A DNA stretch of 64,000 bases from Geminicoccaceae bacterium (GCA_028285265.1 JANQPX010000053.1:124001-188000), one strand, 5' to 3'. Counted from the stretch's first letter, positions 1 through 8,358 are shown. A program made the numbers and translations. The notes: generated by a model not told the origin, from the sequence alone.

Positions 1-87
1 GCTGGGACCGGACGTTGAAACGCATCTCTGCTCTCGATATAAAGCGGTGATCTGACCAGGAGGCAAGTCTCTGCTGCTTAATTGATA

Positions 88-104
88 TGCAGGTCTCGCC
101 TGCA
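88..104. other. short hairpin upstream of the first gene
   Basis: A perfect 6-bp stem (TGCAGG / CCTGCA) with a 5-nt loop lies 25 bases before the first start codon. It could be the end of an upstream transcript or part of a leader. It has no T-run, so it is not a classical intrinsic terminator. Bases 1-128 otherwise show nothing I can assign. Confidence 0.3.
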
Positions 105-128
105 GAAAGACGCTGATGGGCGATAGGC

Positions 129-269
129 ATGTTGAAGTTCAGTGGATTCCTTCTTTTGACGATCATGATCGTCGCGCTTGGTGGGCTGGCGTATCTCGCT
201 GTTTGGGATATTCCGCCCCCCACGACGACCGTCGAACGCACCTTGCCGGATAACAATTTTCCGCGCTGA
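129..269 (+). CDS. small single-pass membrane protein, 46 aa
   Basis: This 46-residue protein starts MLKFSGFLLL, has one hydrophobic segment at about residues 4-25, and then a short polar tail rich in Pro and Thr (PPPTTTVE) ending NNFPR. The pattern fits a signal-anchored inner-membrane microprotein with its tail in the periplasm. It sits 62 bases before xerD in the same direction. I do not know its function. Small conserved proteins of this kind are often missed in annotation; the good hydrophobic/polar partition and the intact reading frame support it being real. The Shine-Dalgarno sequence before the ATG is weak. Confidence 0.6.
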   Translation: MLKFSGFLLLTIMIVALGGLAYLAVWDIPPPTTTVERTLPDNNFPR

Positions 270-331
270 GAGGGAGCGAAGGTCTCTTGATGCTGGTGTC
301 AATCGTCGGTCCGTCGTAGTGTCTCGACATC

Positions 332-1246
332 ATGTTGGATGGTGTCGCAGAGAGCTTCTTAGAAATGATGGCGGTGGAGCGCGGAGCGAGCCGTCATACG
401 ATTGACGCCTACCGCCGCGATCTCGATGACTATCAGCGTTATCTCAAGCGGCAGAGCAGCGAGTCGCTCCGCGCCGATAGCGGTGTGATCCGCCGATTTC
501 TCTCATCGCTCGCCGCCGCCGGCCTTGCCGAATCGACCCAAGCTCGAAAGCTGTCGGCGATTCGTCAATTCCATCGGTTCTTATTTTTGGAAAATCATCG
601 CACCGATGATCCGACCCAGAGTTTGGACAGTCCAAAGCAGCGACGTTCCTTGCCCAAGCTCTTGGCGCCATGGGAGATTGACGCTCTAATCGAGGCGGCC
701 AAAGCGATGCCTGGAGCCGAAGGCATGCGCCTCGTCGCCTGCCTTGAGCTTCTCTACGCCACCGGCATGCGGGTCTCCGAACTCCTGGCGCTCCCGCTTT
801 CGGCCCTTGCACCGGATCGTCAATCCGTCCTTGTTTTTGGGAAGGGAAGCAAGGAACGGATGGTACCGATAGGTCGCTCCGCGCGAGAAGCTCTCAATGA
901 CTATCTCACGGTGCGAGAGAGCTTTTTGAAACGACGGACCAAGGGCGATCGTTACTTGTTTCCATCCCGTAGCCAAAGCGGGCATCTTACCCGGCAGCGT
1001 TTGACCCAGCTTTTGAAGGAACTCGCCGTCATAGCTGGAATTGATCCAGCCAAGCTGTCGCCCCATGTTCTGCGTCATGCCTTCGCCAGTCACCTCCTCG
1101 AGGGTGGCGCTGATCTGCGCGCGGTACAGGCCATGCTCGGCCATTCTGATATTGCTACGACCGAAATCTACACGCATGTTCAAAGCGAGCGTCTGGCGGC
1201 GGCTGTTCGTGAGCACCATCCGTTGGGCAAGAGTCCCAAGACCTGA
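332..1246 (+). CDS. xerD: site-specific tyrosine recombinase XerD
   Basis: This 304-residue tyrosine recombinase, with XerC, resolves chromosome dimers at dif during cell division. An N-terminal SAM-like core-binding domain covers about residues 5-90 and the catalytic domain about 110-295. All catalytic residues are visible: Arg147 (TGMRVSELL), Lys171 (FGKGSKE), His245 and Arg248 (HVLRHAFASHLL), His271 (LGHSDI) and nucleophile Tyr280 (EIYTHV). Length and motifs match housekeeping XerD rather than a phage or integron integrase, and no attachment site or mobile genes lie nearby. Start is the ATG at 332. Confidence 0.95.
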   Translation: MLDGVAESFLEMMAVERGASRHTIDAYRRDLDDYQRYLKRQSSESLRADSGVIRRFLSSLAAAGLAESTQARKLSAIRQFHRFLFLENHRTDDPTQSLDSPKQRRSLPKLLAPWEIDALIEAAKAMPGAEGMRLVACLELLYATGMRVSELLALPLSALAPDRQSVLVFGKGSKERMVPIGRSAREALNDYLTVRESFLKRRTKGDRYLFPSRSQSGHLTRQRLTQLLKELAVIAGIDPAKLSPHVLRHAFASHLLEGGADLRAVQAMLGHSDIATTEIYTHVQSERLAAAVREHHPLGKSPKT

Positions 1247-1348
1247 TCCCATCGGTGCCGCACGCGTCTCATGGTCACATCCACGGCGCGTCGACGCCAT
1301 GGCATGTCACTGACTCAAGAGCTTTTCTAGTTCCATGGGAGAAGTTGA

Positions 1349-2329
1349 TTGAGCTTTCATCTGGTCGAACCCTGTACCCCGCGCTTACATCGCTCAGAGC
1401 TTGCCGTACCCGGCAGTTCGCCCAAGTTCTTTGAAAAGGCGGCGTCCTCGGAAGCGGATGTCATTTTCCTCGATCTGGAAGATGCCGTCGCCCCAGATCT
1501 GAAGGAAGAGGCGCGCAAGAATATCGTTCAGGCGATCGGTGATATCGATTGGGGTAACAAGACGCTCTGTGTTCGCATCAATGGCCTCGACACCCATTAC
1601 ATGTACCGGGATGTTATCGACGTCATCGAGCAGGGCTCAGACCGACTTGACATGATCATGATCCCTAAGGTTGGGACGGCAGCCGATGTTTATGCTGTCG
1701 ACATGTTGGTCACGCAGTGTGAGGATGCTGCTGGAAAGACCAAACGTCTCGGTTTCTCCCACATCATCGAGACAGCGCTCGGCATGGCGAATATTGATGC
1801 GATTGCCGGCGCTTCGAAGCGGAATGAAGCGTTGCATTTCGGTGTTGCTGATTATGCGGCGTCCACCAAAGCACGCACGACCAACATCGGTGGTGCCAAT
1901 CCCGACTATGTCGTGATGACGGACCCCGATGATGCCGGGAACCGCAACGCCCATTGGGGCGATATGTGGCACTATGCGCTCTCGCGTATGGTGGTCGCTG
2001 CGCGTGCGCACGGTCTTCGACCGATCGACGGGCCGTTTGGCGATTTTAGTGATCCCGATGCCTATCGGGCGGCGGCGAAGCGGGCGGCCATTCTCGGTTG
2101 CGAAGGCAAGTGGGCGATCCATCCTTCCCAAGTCGCACTGGCCAATGAGGTGATGAGCCCGCCCGATGCTGAGGTCGAGAAGGCTAGGCGCGTGCTGGAC
2201 GCGATGGCGCAGGCGACAAAAGAAGGGAAAGGAGCGGTGAGTCTCGATGGTCGGTTGATCGATATCGCATCGATCCGGCAGGCTGAAGCCCTCGTTGCCA
2301 AAGCGGATGAGATTGCAGCGCGACAATAG
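1349..2329 (+). CDS. mcl1: L-malyl-CoA / beta-methylmalyl-CoA lyase
   Basis: This 326-residue protein belongs to the HpcH/HpaI-CitE superfamily and closely resembles Mcl1 of Rhodobacter. Such enzymes reversibly cleave malyl-CoA to acetyl-CoA and glyoxylate, or beta-methylmalyl-CoA to propionyl-CoA and glyoxylate, as in the ethylmalonyl-CoA pathway. Visible landmarks are the CoA/metal-site region FLDLEDAVAPD, RINGLDT, MIPKVG, DGPFGDFSD and the C-terminal GKWAIHPSQV, where the catalytic Asp/His loop lies. The start is a TTG at 1349 preceded by GGGAGAAG; no better start fits the N-terminus. The gene ends three bases before the convergent methyltransferase stop. No other ethylmalonyl-CoA pathway gene is in the window, so the physiological substrate is inferred. 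Confidence 0.9.
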   Translation: MSFHLVEPCTPRLHRSELAVPGSSPKFFEKAASSEADVIFLDLEDAVAPDLKEEARKNIVQAIGDIDWGNKTLCVRINGLDTHYMYRDVIDVIEQGSDRLDMIMIPKVGTAADVYAVDMLVTQCEDAAGKTKRLGFSHIIETALGMANIDAIAGASKRNEALHFGVADYAASTKARTTNIGGANPDYVVMTDPDDAGNRNAHWGDMWHYALSRMVVAARAHGLRPIDGPFGDFSDPDAYRAAAKRAAILGCEGKWAIHPSQVALANEVMSPPDAEVEKARRVLDAMAQATKEGKGAVSLDGRLIDIASIRQAEALVAKADEIAARQ

Positions 2330-2332
2330 AGG

Positions 2333-2965
2333 TTACGCGGCGTCAGAGATGACAGCACGGCCCTGATATCCAAAGGTCAGGGCCTTAGGACCTCTCATCA
2401 AGGAGCCGCATGTCGACATTTCCGTTTGAAAGCCGGCAGCTTTGAAGAGCTGATCGATGCGCCGGTTCAAATGGCAGTTGCCAGCAAGCCGTCGCCAGAA
2501 CGGGGTCAGCAAATTCTGCAAGTGCTGCACAGCTGGTTCGCTGTCCGGAGCTAGACCATGCTCCACGAAGAGAATGACGCCGCCAGGACGGAGCACGCGG
2601 CGAGCTTCGCATAGCGTCCCGATCGGATCAGCGACGCTACAAAGCGTCCATGTCATGATCACAAAATCAACCGAGTTGTCCTGGAGGGGTAGGGACTCCC
2701 CAAGGCCTTCAACCAAGCGGATTGAGCAACGAGACCAGACCGCGATCGATTTTGCTTTGTTCAGCAGTGGTCGAGACGGATCGACACCGATGACTTGGAC
2801 CACATCACGGCCATAGAATGGAATGTTGCGGCCTGATCCGATACCGATTTCAAGGACGCGCCCGCGAACCGGCGCAAGCAACGCCGATCTCAGCGTGGAC
2901 TGTTGAGCACTCGGCATACCGCTGTGCAGCAGCCGTGGGAGGATGTGTCGCTGATAGAGACCCAT
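2333..2965 (-). CDS. class I SAM-dependent methyltransferase
   Basis: This 210-residue methyltransferase has the UbiE/COQ5-like Rossmann fold. Motif I is EIGIGSGRN at residues 39-47, the acidic ribose-binding Asp is in VIGVDPS, and motif II is around DFVIMTWTLCSV. The post-motif LRPGG is also clear. The sequence resembles the METTL7-like group with unknown small-molecule substrate. It is convergent with mcl1 and stands alone on its strand. No partner gene indicates a substrate; ubiquinone synthesis is unlikely because the region lacks ubiB or ubiJ. Confidence 0.8.
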   Translation of the reverse strand: MGLYQRHILPRLLHSGMPSAQQSTLRSALLAPVRGRVLEIGIGSGRNIPFYGRDVVQVIGVDPSRPLLNKAKSIAVWSRCSIRLVEGLGESLPLQDNSVDFVIMTWTLCSVADPIGTLCEARRVLRPGGVILFVEHGLAPDSEPAVQHLQNLLTPFWRRLAGNCHLNRRIDQLFKAAGFQTEMSTCGSLMRGPKALTFGYQGRAVISDAA

Positions 2966-3043
2966 GCGTTACCAATTGGTGTTCCTGGATGGCGAGGCAA
3001 AACATGAAAACTGAACGAATGGCGAATCATCGCACAATCCGAG

Positions 3044-3084
3044 GCAATCGGTGATGCGTGCCCCAAGCAATCGGTGATGCGTGC
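3044..3084. repeat. tandem direct repeat, 18-bp unit at 23-bp period
   Basis: The 18-mer GCAATCGGTGATGCGTGC occurs at 3044-3061 and again, identical, at 3067-3084, about 80 bases upstream of the methyltransferase start on the opposite strand. It may be a pair of protein-binding sites or a local duplication. Confidence 0.7.
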
Positions 3085-3107
3085 GAAGTGGGCATCTCAT
3101 AAATGCA

Positions 3108-3139
3108 GAAATGCGCGCCACGTTTGTGGCACGCATTTC
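3108..3139. other. strong hairpin between two minus-strand genes
   Basis: A 14-bp inverted repeat with one mismatch (GAAATGCGCGCCAC, 4-nt loop, GTGGCACGCATTTC) lies downstream of the small membrane protein gene at 3258. No T-tract follows on either strand. It could be a factor-assisted terminator or an RNA-protecting stem. The adjacent stretch at 3231-3238 is a run of eight G. Nothing else is recognisable in 2966-3257. Confidence 0.5.
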
Positions 3140-3257
3140 CACGTGAAGCCGGACCTCATCAAGTCGGGTTCAACGGGGACTCTCCAACCGGGTAATTGAT
3201 GGAGAGTCTGCCTTTGGACCGTCGCCGCCGGGGGGGGAGAGGAGGAGAGATGACGGG

Positions 3258-3629
3258 TTAGGCGGTCCTCAGGTTTTGTTGGTGACCAAGATCGATGATG
3301 CGCCTTGCCGAAGCGACGCCACCGGTGCGGTCGCCATCAAAGGAGCGGGCGGCAACATCGACCGATCGCCAGATTACGATGAAGGTGATGGGAACGATCA
3401 AAAGGGCGATAATGCTGACCCAGCCCGTGCCTATTCCTGCCGTCACCGCTAAGGACGCGGCGATCAAGCAAAGGCCGACGGCGATCACGCCAGTGGCAAG
3501 CATTTTCATGGTCTCACCGAACAAGCAGAAACTTGGTGAACGGCGTGCGAGCCAGCCCTGCAACGATAGCCAGATGGCCGCAACAGCGAAAATACCGGCA
3601 CCTGCTAAGGACGCTCCGATTGCTGACAT
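3258..3629 (-). CDS. two-pass inner membrane protein, unknown function
   Basis: This 123-residue protein has hydrophobic stretches at about residues 8-25, 44-64 and 70-87, then a basic C-terminal tail. The start is supported by GGAGG nine bases before the ATG at 3629. I do not recognise a family. It is flanked by about 250-290 bases on each side without genes and so is probably its own transcription unit. The long upstream gap (3630-3884) is AT-rich near 3830-3880 and probably carries its promoter. Confidence 0.55.
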   Translation of the reverse strand: MSAIGASLAGAGIFAVAAIWLSLQGWLARRSPSFCLFGETMKMLATGVIAVGLCLIAASLAVTAGIGTGWVSIIALLIVPITFIVIWRSVDVAARSFDGDRTGGVASARRIIDLGHQQNLRTA

Positions 3630-3884
3630 GTCTCAAGACCTCCATCAGTGTGGCCACATACTGTGGCTCTCGCACATCAGCCTTGCGCTCTGTCTGTTAG
3701 GTCTGTTGACGGCCGATGTGATGACGGAACTCTATAATCGTGGAGGTCGTTTTGATAAGGGCATTTCATCAACATAAGCACAAAATGATACGAATGTGTG
3801 TTCTTTGCGCCACGAGAACTGAAGCTAACTTACAACAAAATCTCTAAAGTTGTTAAAGTTGCGATATTGTACCCTTTTAAGCTT

Positions 3885-4646
3885 CTAAACCCAGCCGCCA
3901 TCACACACGTAAGTTTGGTTTGTCATGGCGCTGCTGTCGTCTGAAGCTAAGAAGAGTGTCAATCGTGCCACATCTGCAGGTTCCAGTTTACGCTTCAGGC
4001 ACTGACGCAACATGATCTCTTGTTCGCCTTCGGGCGTGAGCCAGAGCTTGACCTGACGCTTTGTCATGATCCAGCCCGGGGCAATGGAGTTGACACGAAT
4101 ATTGTCGGGGCCGAGATCGCGTGCCAATCCGCGGGTCAACCCCATAATGGCTGATTTGGCTGACGTATAGCCCGGCATGCCTCCTTGGCCGATCATCCAG
4201 CTGGTTGAGCCAAAGTTGATGATGGAGCCACCCCCTGACTCTTTCATCATTGGCACGACAGCCTGGGCCGCGAAAAATTGATGACGAAGATTGATGGCCA
4301 TACGCTCGTCCCAATAGTCCGGCGTCACGCTCTCAATCGTATGTCGCTCGTCATGGGCGGCATTGTTGATCAAGACGGTGACTGGCCCGTGCTTACTGCC
4401 GGTTTCTTCAATGGCTGCGCGAAGCGCGTCGATGTCGCGAAGGTCGCACGGGAGGAAAAGAGGGGCGTCATGGCCGGCATCAGCAAGATCTTTCACGAGC
4501 GATTCGCTATCCTCGACGGCAATATCGACGAAGGCCACCTTCGAACCCTGAGCGACGAAGTGGCTGACGATGGACGCTCCGATGCCCGAGCCACCACCTG
4601 TCACAAAAACCGATCGTCCCTTGAGGCTTGGGTAAATTGCGTTCAC
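3885..4646 (-). CDS. short-chain dehydrogenase, D-xylose/L-arabinose 1-dehydrogenase-like
   Basis: This NAD(P)-dependent classical SDR resembles Caulobacter XylB, sharing the AIYPSLKG N-terminus, the PEGE..I...QCLK segment and the FLASDDSS C-terminal region. The GTG at 4646 is preceded by GGAGA at good spacing and gives a 253-residue protein (VNAIYPSLKG); the ATG at 4682 would add 12 residues. In the shorter numbering the cofactor motif TGGGSGIG is at 16-23, NNAA at 94-97, catalytic Ser147, Tyr160 and Lys164 (YTSAK). It is divergent from the split UxaA-type lyase genes, suggesting a shared sugar or sugar-acid route. The exact substrate cannot be read from sequence. Confidence 0.8.
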   Translation of the reverse strand: MNAIYPSLKGRSVFVTGGGSGIGASIVSHFVAQGSKVAFVDIAVEDSESLVKDLADAGHDAPLFLPCDLRDIDALRAAIEETGSKHGPVTVLINNAAHDERHTIESVTPDYWDERMAINLRHQFFAAQAVVPMMKESGGGSIINFGSTSWMIGQGGMPGYTSAKSAIMGLTRGLARDLGPDNIRVNSIAPGWIMTKRQVKLWLTPEGEQEIMLRQCLKRKLEPADVARLTLFLASDDSSAMTNQTYVCDGGWV

Positions 4647-4826
4647 GCTCGGTTCTCCATTGAGCCAGAATTGAACGCTCATAAGAAATCATCCCGCGTG
4701 GTCTGTTAAGTCAAAATCGAAATGTGATGTAGGGGGCTTAGCGTCGTCGGCGGATCAGCCGCTTTTCCGATTGAAAAAATATGTCATGTTGGAAGAGAGA
4801 CGAGTCGATGGCGAGGGAAGTGCAAC
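4647..4826. promoter_or_regulatory. divergent promoter region between SDR and lyase genes
   Basis: About 180 bases separate the SDR start from the lyase start and must hold both promoters. The lyase ATG at 4827 has a good GAGGGAAG ribosome-binding site. I could not identify a convincing operator. Confidence 0.4.
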
Positions 4827-5147
4827 ATGCCTCAAATGGCGATCGTTCTAGCACCACGCGACAATGTCGCCATGGTGACGACCGACGTACGACCGGGAGC
4901 TGCCGTGGCTGTGAATGGCGACGTGCTTGCTGTCCAGGATCCTATCCCGTTTGGCCATAAGATCGCTCTATCGACGATCTCGGCCGGAGACGACATTATC
5001 AAGTTCGGCGTGCCGATCGGCAAGGCGACGACCGCCATTGCGCGGGGTCAACACGTTCACATCCACAATATCGAGAGCGTTTATATCAATAATGCGGTCG
5101 ATCACTATGAGGCATCGGCGCCATCAACTGACCAACCAGCGGATTGA
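4827..5147 (+). CDS. UxaA-family lyase, small SAF-domain subunit
   Basis: This 106-residue protein matches the N-terminal SAF domain of altronate/galactarate dehydratases, here encoded separately as in SuyA of (2R)-sulfolactate sulfo-lyase. Visible features are DNVAMVTTDV, the IPFGHKIAL loop with a conserved His, and IGKATTAIARGQHVHIHNI; the last is typical of this domain. It ends as the large-subunit gene begins, so the two are translationally coupled and almost certainly form one enzyme. Altronate-type, galactarate-type and sulfolactate-type chemistry are all possible. Confidence 0.8.
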   Translation: MPQMAIVLAPRDNVAMVTTDVRPGAAVAVNGDVLAVQDPIPFGHKIALSTISAGDDIIKFGVPIGKATTAIARGQHVHIHNIESVYINNAVDHYEASAPSTDQPAD

Positions 5148-5152
5148 GTGAG

Positions 5153-6358
5153 ATGATCAAGGCAGACGCTCTGAGAGGCTATGGGCGCGATGATGGGCGC
5201 AAGGGTATTCGAAATTATGTGCTCGTCGCCTACCTGGTCGAGTGCGCCCATCATGTCGCGCGAGCGATTACCACTCCATTTGTCGATCAAGGTGCACAGC
5301 TCATTGGATTTCCTGGCTGCTATCCGAATGCCTATGCCCAGGACATGATGGAAGCCTTGTGCACACATCCCAATGTGGGCGCTGTCCTTTTGGTATCGCT
5401 CGGATGCGAGCAGATGAACCGGCCAAGACTGGTGGAGGTGATCGAGAAATCGGGACGCCCTGTCTCGCTCTTGGTTATTCAAAAGAGTGGGGGGACGCAG
5501 GCGTCAATTCAGTCTGGCCGCCATTGGGTCGAGCAAGCGATGGCTTCTCTTCGTAACACGCCTCGAGTTCCGATATCCATCGCCGACCTGATCATTGGAA
5601 CGGAGTGCGGTGGGTCTGATGCTTGCAGTGGCATTACCGCGAACCCGGCGATTGGGGATACGTGCGACCGCGTTATCGACGCTGGTGGCAGCGCGATTTT
5701 TGAGGAACTTGGCGAGCTTTTTGGCTGTGAGGCGCACATGGCATCGCGCGCTACGACGCCAGAGCTCGGGGCAGCCATTCAGGCAGCCATGGCCAAAGCT
5801 TGGGAGCACTATGCCGCCCTTGATCAATCGAGCTTCGGCGGCGGCAATATTACAGGCGGTCTTTCCACAATCGAAGAAAAGTCTATTGGCGCCTATGCGA
5901 AGAGCGGCACAAAGTCGATCATGGGGATGTTAAGACCTGGTATCCAGCCACCCAAGCCCGGCCTCTATCTCATGGATATGGTGCCCGACGATACGGTGAA
6001 ATGGGGCTTCGCCAACATCAATGATAACGCCACGATCACGGAGCAAATTGCCTGCGGTGCGCATATTACCCTTTTTTCGACCGGGCGAGGCTCGGTGGTT
6101 GGGTCCGCCATCGCACCCGTGATCAAGATCTGCGCCAACCCCGAGACCTATCGCAAACTGGAAGGGGACATGGACATCAATGCTGGTCGGATCATTGACG
6201 ATGCGGCGTCGATTCAGGATGTCGGTAGCGAGATCTTTTCTTTGATCGAGCAGGTTATCAGCGGGACCCGTACCAAGTCCGAAGCCTTGGGACATCAAGA
6301 ATTTGTTCTCGGCTATAAGAGCTTCGAGCCACTCGGCCCGAGCTGCCTTCCGGTTTGA
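5153..6358 (+). CDS. UxaA-family lyase, large catalytic subunit
   Basis: This protein of about 401 residues corresponds to the C-terminal domain of UxaA/GarD and to SuyB. Motifs include GYGRDDGRKGIRNYVL at the start, the metal-site cysteines in PGCYPNAYAQD, SLGCEQ and IGTECGGSDACSGITANP, and GRGSVVGSAIAPV near the C-terminus. These iron-dependent enzymes remove water (altronate, galactarate) or sulfite (sulfolactate). I chose the ATG at 5153; a TTG at 5144 overlapping the upstream stop is an alternative. The divergent sugar-dehydrogenase-like SDR favours a sugar-acid dehydratase role, but this is inference. Confidence 0.85.
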   Translation: MIKADALRGYGRDDGRKGIRNYVLVAYLVECAHHVARAITTPFVDQGAQLIGFPGCYPNAYAQDMMEALCTHPNVGAVLLVSLGCEQMNRPRLVEVIEKSGRPVSLLVIQKSGGTQASIQSGRHWVEQAMASLRNTPRVPISIADLIIGTECGGSDACSGITANPAIGDTCDRVIDAGGSAIFEELGELFGCEAHMASRATTPELGAAIQAAMAKAWEHYAALDQSSFGGGNITGGLSTIEEKSIGAYAKSGTKSIMGMLRPGIQPPKPGLYLMDMVPDDTVKWGFANINDNATITEQIACGAHITLFSTGRGSVVGSAIAPVIKICANPETYRKLEGDMDINAGRIIDDAASIQDVGSEIFSLIEQVISGTRTKSEALGHQEFVLGYKSFEPLGPSCLPV

Positions 6359-6385
6359 TGGCGTTTGTGTTGATTTCTGCAAGCC

Positions 6386-6865
6386 ATGGCTGAAATCCTG
6401 CTTCGTGTCGCGAGGCGCCTCGAGTGCGACGCTTGCGTTGACGTCTTTCGTGCCGCTTGGCGCGGCATGAGTTTTGTTCCTCAGGATCTCCACACAGATG
6501 CCGAAGACCGCAGGTGGATGCGCGATGTGTTCGCCAATCAACTTGTTCTGGTGGCCGAGGCCCTTGCCGATGACAGTCAAGGACGTGACGGGAAGGTCGT
6601 TGGTATGCTGTCGATGGGCGGCGGCACGATTCACAATCTCTATGTCCGACCTGGCTATCAAAACCAGGGTATTGGTCACGGGTTGATCGAGATGGCCAAG
6701 ACCTGCTCAGGAGGCGAACTTAAGCTTTGGGTCTTCGAGCCTAACAAGGGTGCCATTCGATTTTATGAGCGACACGGCTTTGTGACCGTGCGCAAGACCG
6801 ATGGTCGAGACAACGAGGAAAAGGTTCCCGACCGCTTAATGTCATGGCGGATTGAGGGTGGCTGA
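6386..6865 (+). CDS. GNAT-family N-acetyltransferase
   Basis: This 159-residue protein has the GNAT fold. The acetyl-CoA-binding motif A is VRPGYQNQGIGHGLI at about residues 94-108, and the C-terminal FYERHGF is typical of motif B. It transfers an acetyl group from acetyl-CoA to an amine; the substrate is unknown. It starts 27 bases after the lyase gene in the same direction and may be co-transcribed, but acetyltransferases are commonly placed in unrelated operons. Confidence 0.85.
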   Translation: MAEILLRVARRLECDACVDVFRAAWRGMSFVPQDLHTDAEDRRWMRDVFANQLVLVAEALADDSQGRDGKVVGMLSMGGGTIHNLYVRPGYQNQGIGHGLIEMAKTCSGGELKLWVFEPNKGAIRFYERHGFVTVRKTDGRDNEEKVPDRLMSWRIEGG

Positions 6866-7062
6866 CCCAGCAAGGTAGCGTGTTGGCCCGGATTGCCGTG
6901 GTCTCGTTCATAGGCGTCAGATATGGCTTCCTGGGGCCTTGGGCTCTTGCATTGGTCGCAAAGAGATTGTCACAAAGATATATCTATGGTTTAAAAAACA
7001 AATAATTAATCGACCTTAAAGTGTTAATCCGGAGGGATAATGCACCGATCGGAAAACGAGCG
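6866..7062 (+). promoter_or_regulatory. AT-rich promoter region and mini-ORF before the glycosyltransferase
   Basis: The stretch 6960-7021 is markedly AT-rich and contains the palindrome AGATATATCT (6976-6985). GGAGGG at 7031-7036 precedes an ATG at 7040 that opens an 8-codon frame (MHRSENER) whose stop overlaps the GTG start of the glycosyltransferase as GTGA at 7063-7066. This could be a translationally coupled leader. Confidence 0.45.
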
Positions 7063-8358
7063 GTGAAAATTCTAATTATCGGTCTTAATTTTGCCCCAGA
7101 GCTCATCGGTGTTGGCAAATATACCGGCGAGATGGCAGCTTGGATCGCTGGGGAAGGGCATGAGGTGCGGGTGATCACTGCACCGCCCTATTATCCAGCC
7201 TGGGAAGTTGATCGGGCGTATCGTGCTGGTCGCTATTGCCGAGAGCATTGGCATGGCGTGGACGTTCTACGCTGCCCACTTTGGGTGCCAAAGTCGCCCT
7301 CAGCTCTGAAGCGCATCATCCATCTGATGTCCTTTGCGCTGACCAGTTTACCCCCTGCTGTTTGGTTGGGCCTGACGTGGCGTCCAGACGTCGTTTGGAC
7401 GGTCGAGCCGACAGCCTGTGCCGCGCCCAATGCTTGGATCGCCGCCCGCCTCGGTGGTGGTTCGGCTTGTCTGCATATTCAAGATCTGGAGGTGGAAGCC
7501 GCATTAGGCTTGCGCATGCTGACCCGATCATGGCTGATGAAAACGGCGGTTAGGGCCTATGGCACGTTGTTGCGCCGTTTTGACCATATCTCGACGATTT
7601 CACTGCAAATGCGGGAGCAACTGCCATCCTACGGCGTTTCGCCAAGGCGCTGCGGCATCTTTTCAAACTGGGTCGATATCAATCAAATTTTTCCGTCTGA
7701 TGCACCCAACCCCTATCGCATCGAACTAGGTCTCGCCGACGATACCATCGTGGCCCTTTATGCCGGTAATCTTGGTCGTAAGCAGGGCGTTGAAAGCTTG
7801 GCCAAGGTGGCCAGACTCTGCCGAGACATTTCCAATCTTCACTTTGTCATCGCTGGCGATGGCGTGCTTCGTCCCCAGGTCGAACAGGGCATGCAAGGTT
7901 TGGACAATGTGACCTTATTGCCCCTACAACCTGCTGAGCGGATGAACGATCTACTGAATCTAGCCGATATCCATCTTCTCCCCCAGCGCCCGTTGACAGC
8001 CTGCTTTGCGCTACCGTCCAAATATGGCGGTATGCTCGCAAGCGGCAGGCCGGCTGTCGTCCAGGCAGACGAGGGCGAGCTTGGGCGCGTTGGCCGCACC
8101 TGTGGGTTGGTCGTGCGCCCCGGAGAGACGACGGCGATGGCCGATGCGGTGCGAGCCCTTGCGCTTGACCCCGCCCGCCGTACCAAGTTGGGCCATGCCG
8201 CAAGGCGTTATGCATTGGCTCATCTCAGTAAGGATCATGTCCTCAGCCGTCATATTGACCAGATGAGTGACGTGATCAGAAAACGCGGCGGCCGCCGCCC
8301 GCGTTTACAGCGCCTTCTCGCTATTCTACACCCGAAGTTGGCAGCGCCGCGGCGGTAA
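7063..8358 (+). CDS. WcaI-like family 4 glycosyltransferase
   Basis: This protein of about 431 residues is a GT-B glycosyltransferase resembling colanic-acid WcaI. It begins VKILIIGLNFAPELIGVGKYTGEM, the typical N-terminal donor-fold region, and its C-terminal half has the GT4 signatures YAGNLGRKQG, VIAGDG and LPSKYGGMLASGRP. It should transfer a sugar to a polysaccharide intermediate at the inner membrane. I chose the GTG at 7063 because homologues begin at that point; a GTG at 7021 would add 14 residues that look unlike the family. No other polysaccharide genes are nearby, so the target glycan is unknown. Confidence 0.85.
   Translation: MKILIIGLNFAPELIGVGKYTGEMAAWIAGEGHEVRVITAPPYYPAWEVDRAYRAGRYCREHWHGVDVLRCPLWVPKSPSALKRIIHLMSFALTSLPPAVWLGLTWRPDVVWTVEPTACAAPNAWIAARLGGGSACLHIQDLEVEAALGLRMLTRSWLMKTAVRAYGTLLRRFDHISTISLQMREQLPSYGVSPRRCGIFSNWVDINQIFPSDAPNPYRIELGLADDTIVALYAGNLGRKQGVESLAKVARLCRDISNLHFVIAGDGVLRPQVEQGMQGLDNVTLLPLQPAERMNDLLNLADIHLLPQRPLTACFALPSKYGGMLASGRPAVVQADEGELGRVGRTCGLVVRPGETTAMADAVRALALDPARRTKLGHAARRYALAHLSKDHVLSRHIDQMSDVIRKRGGRRPRLQRLLAILHPKLAAPRR

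Noticed and set aside
332-1246. Possible phage integrase or integron
   Set aside because: The XerD motifs and length are housekeeping, and no att site, phage gene or repeat is adjacent.
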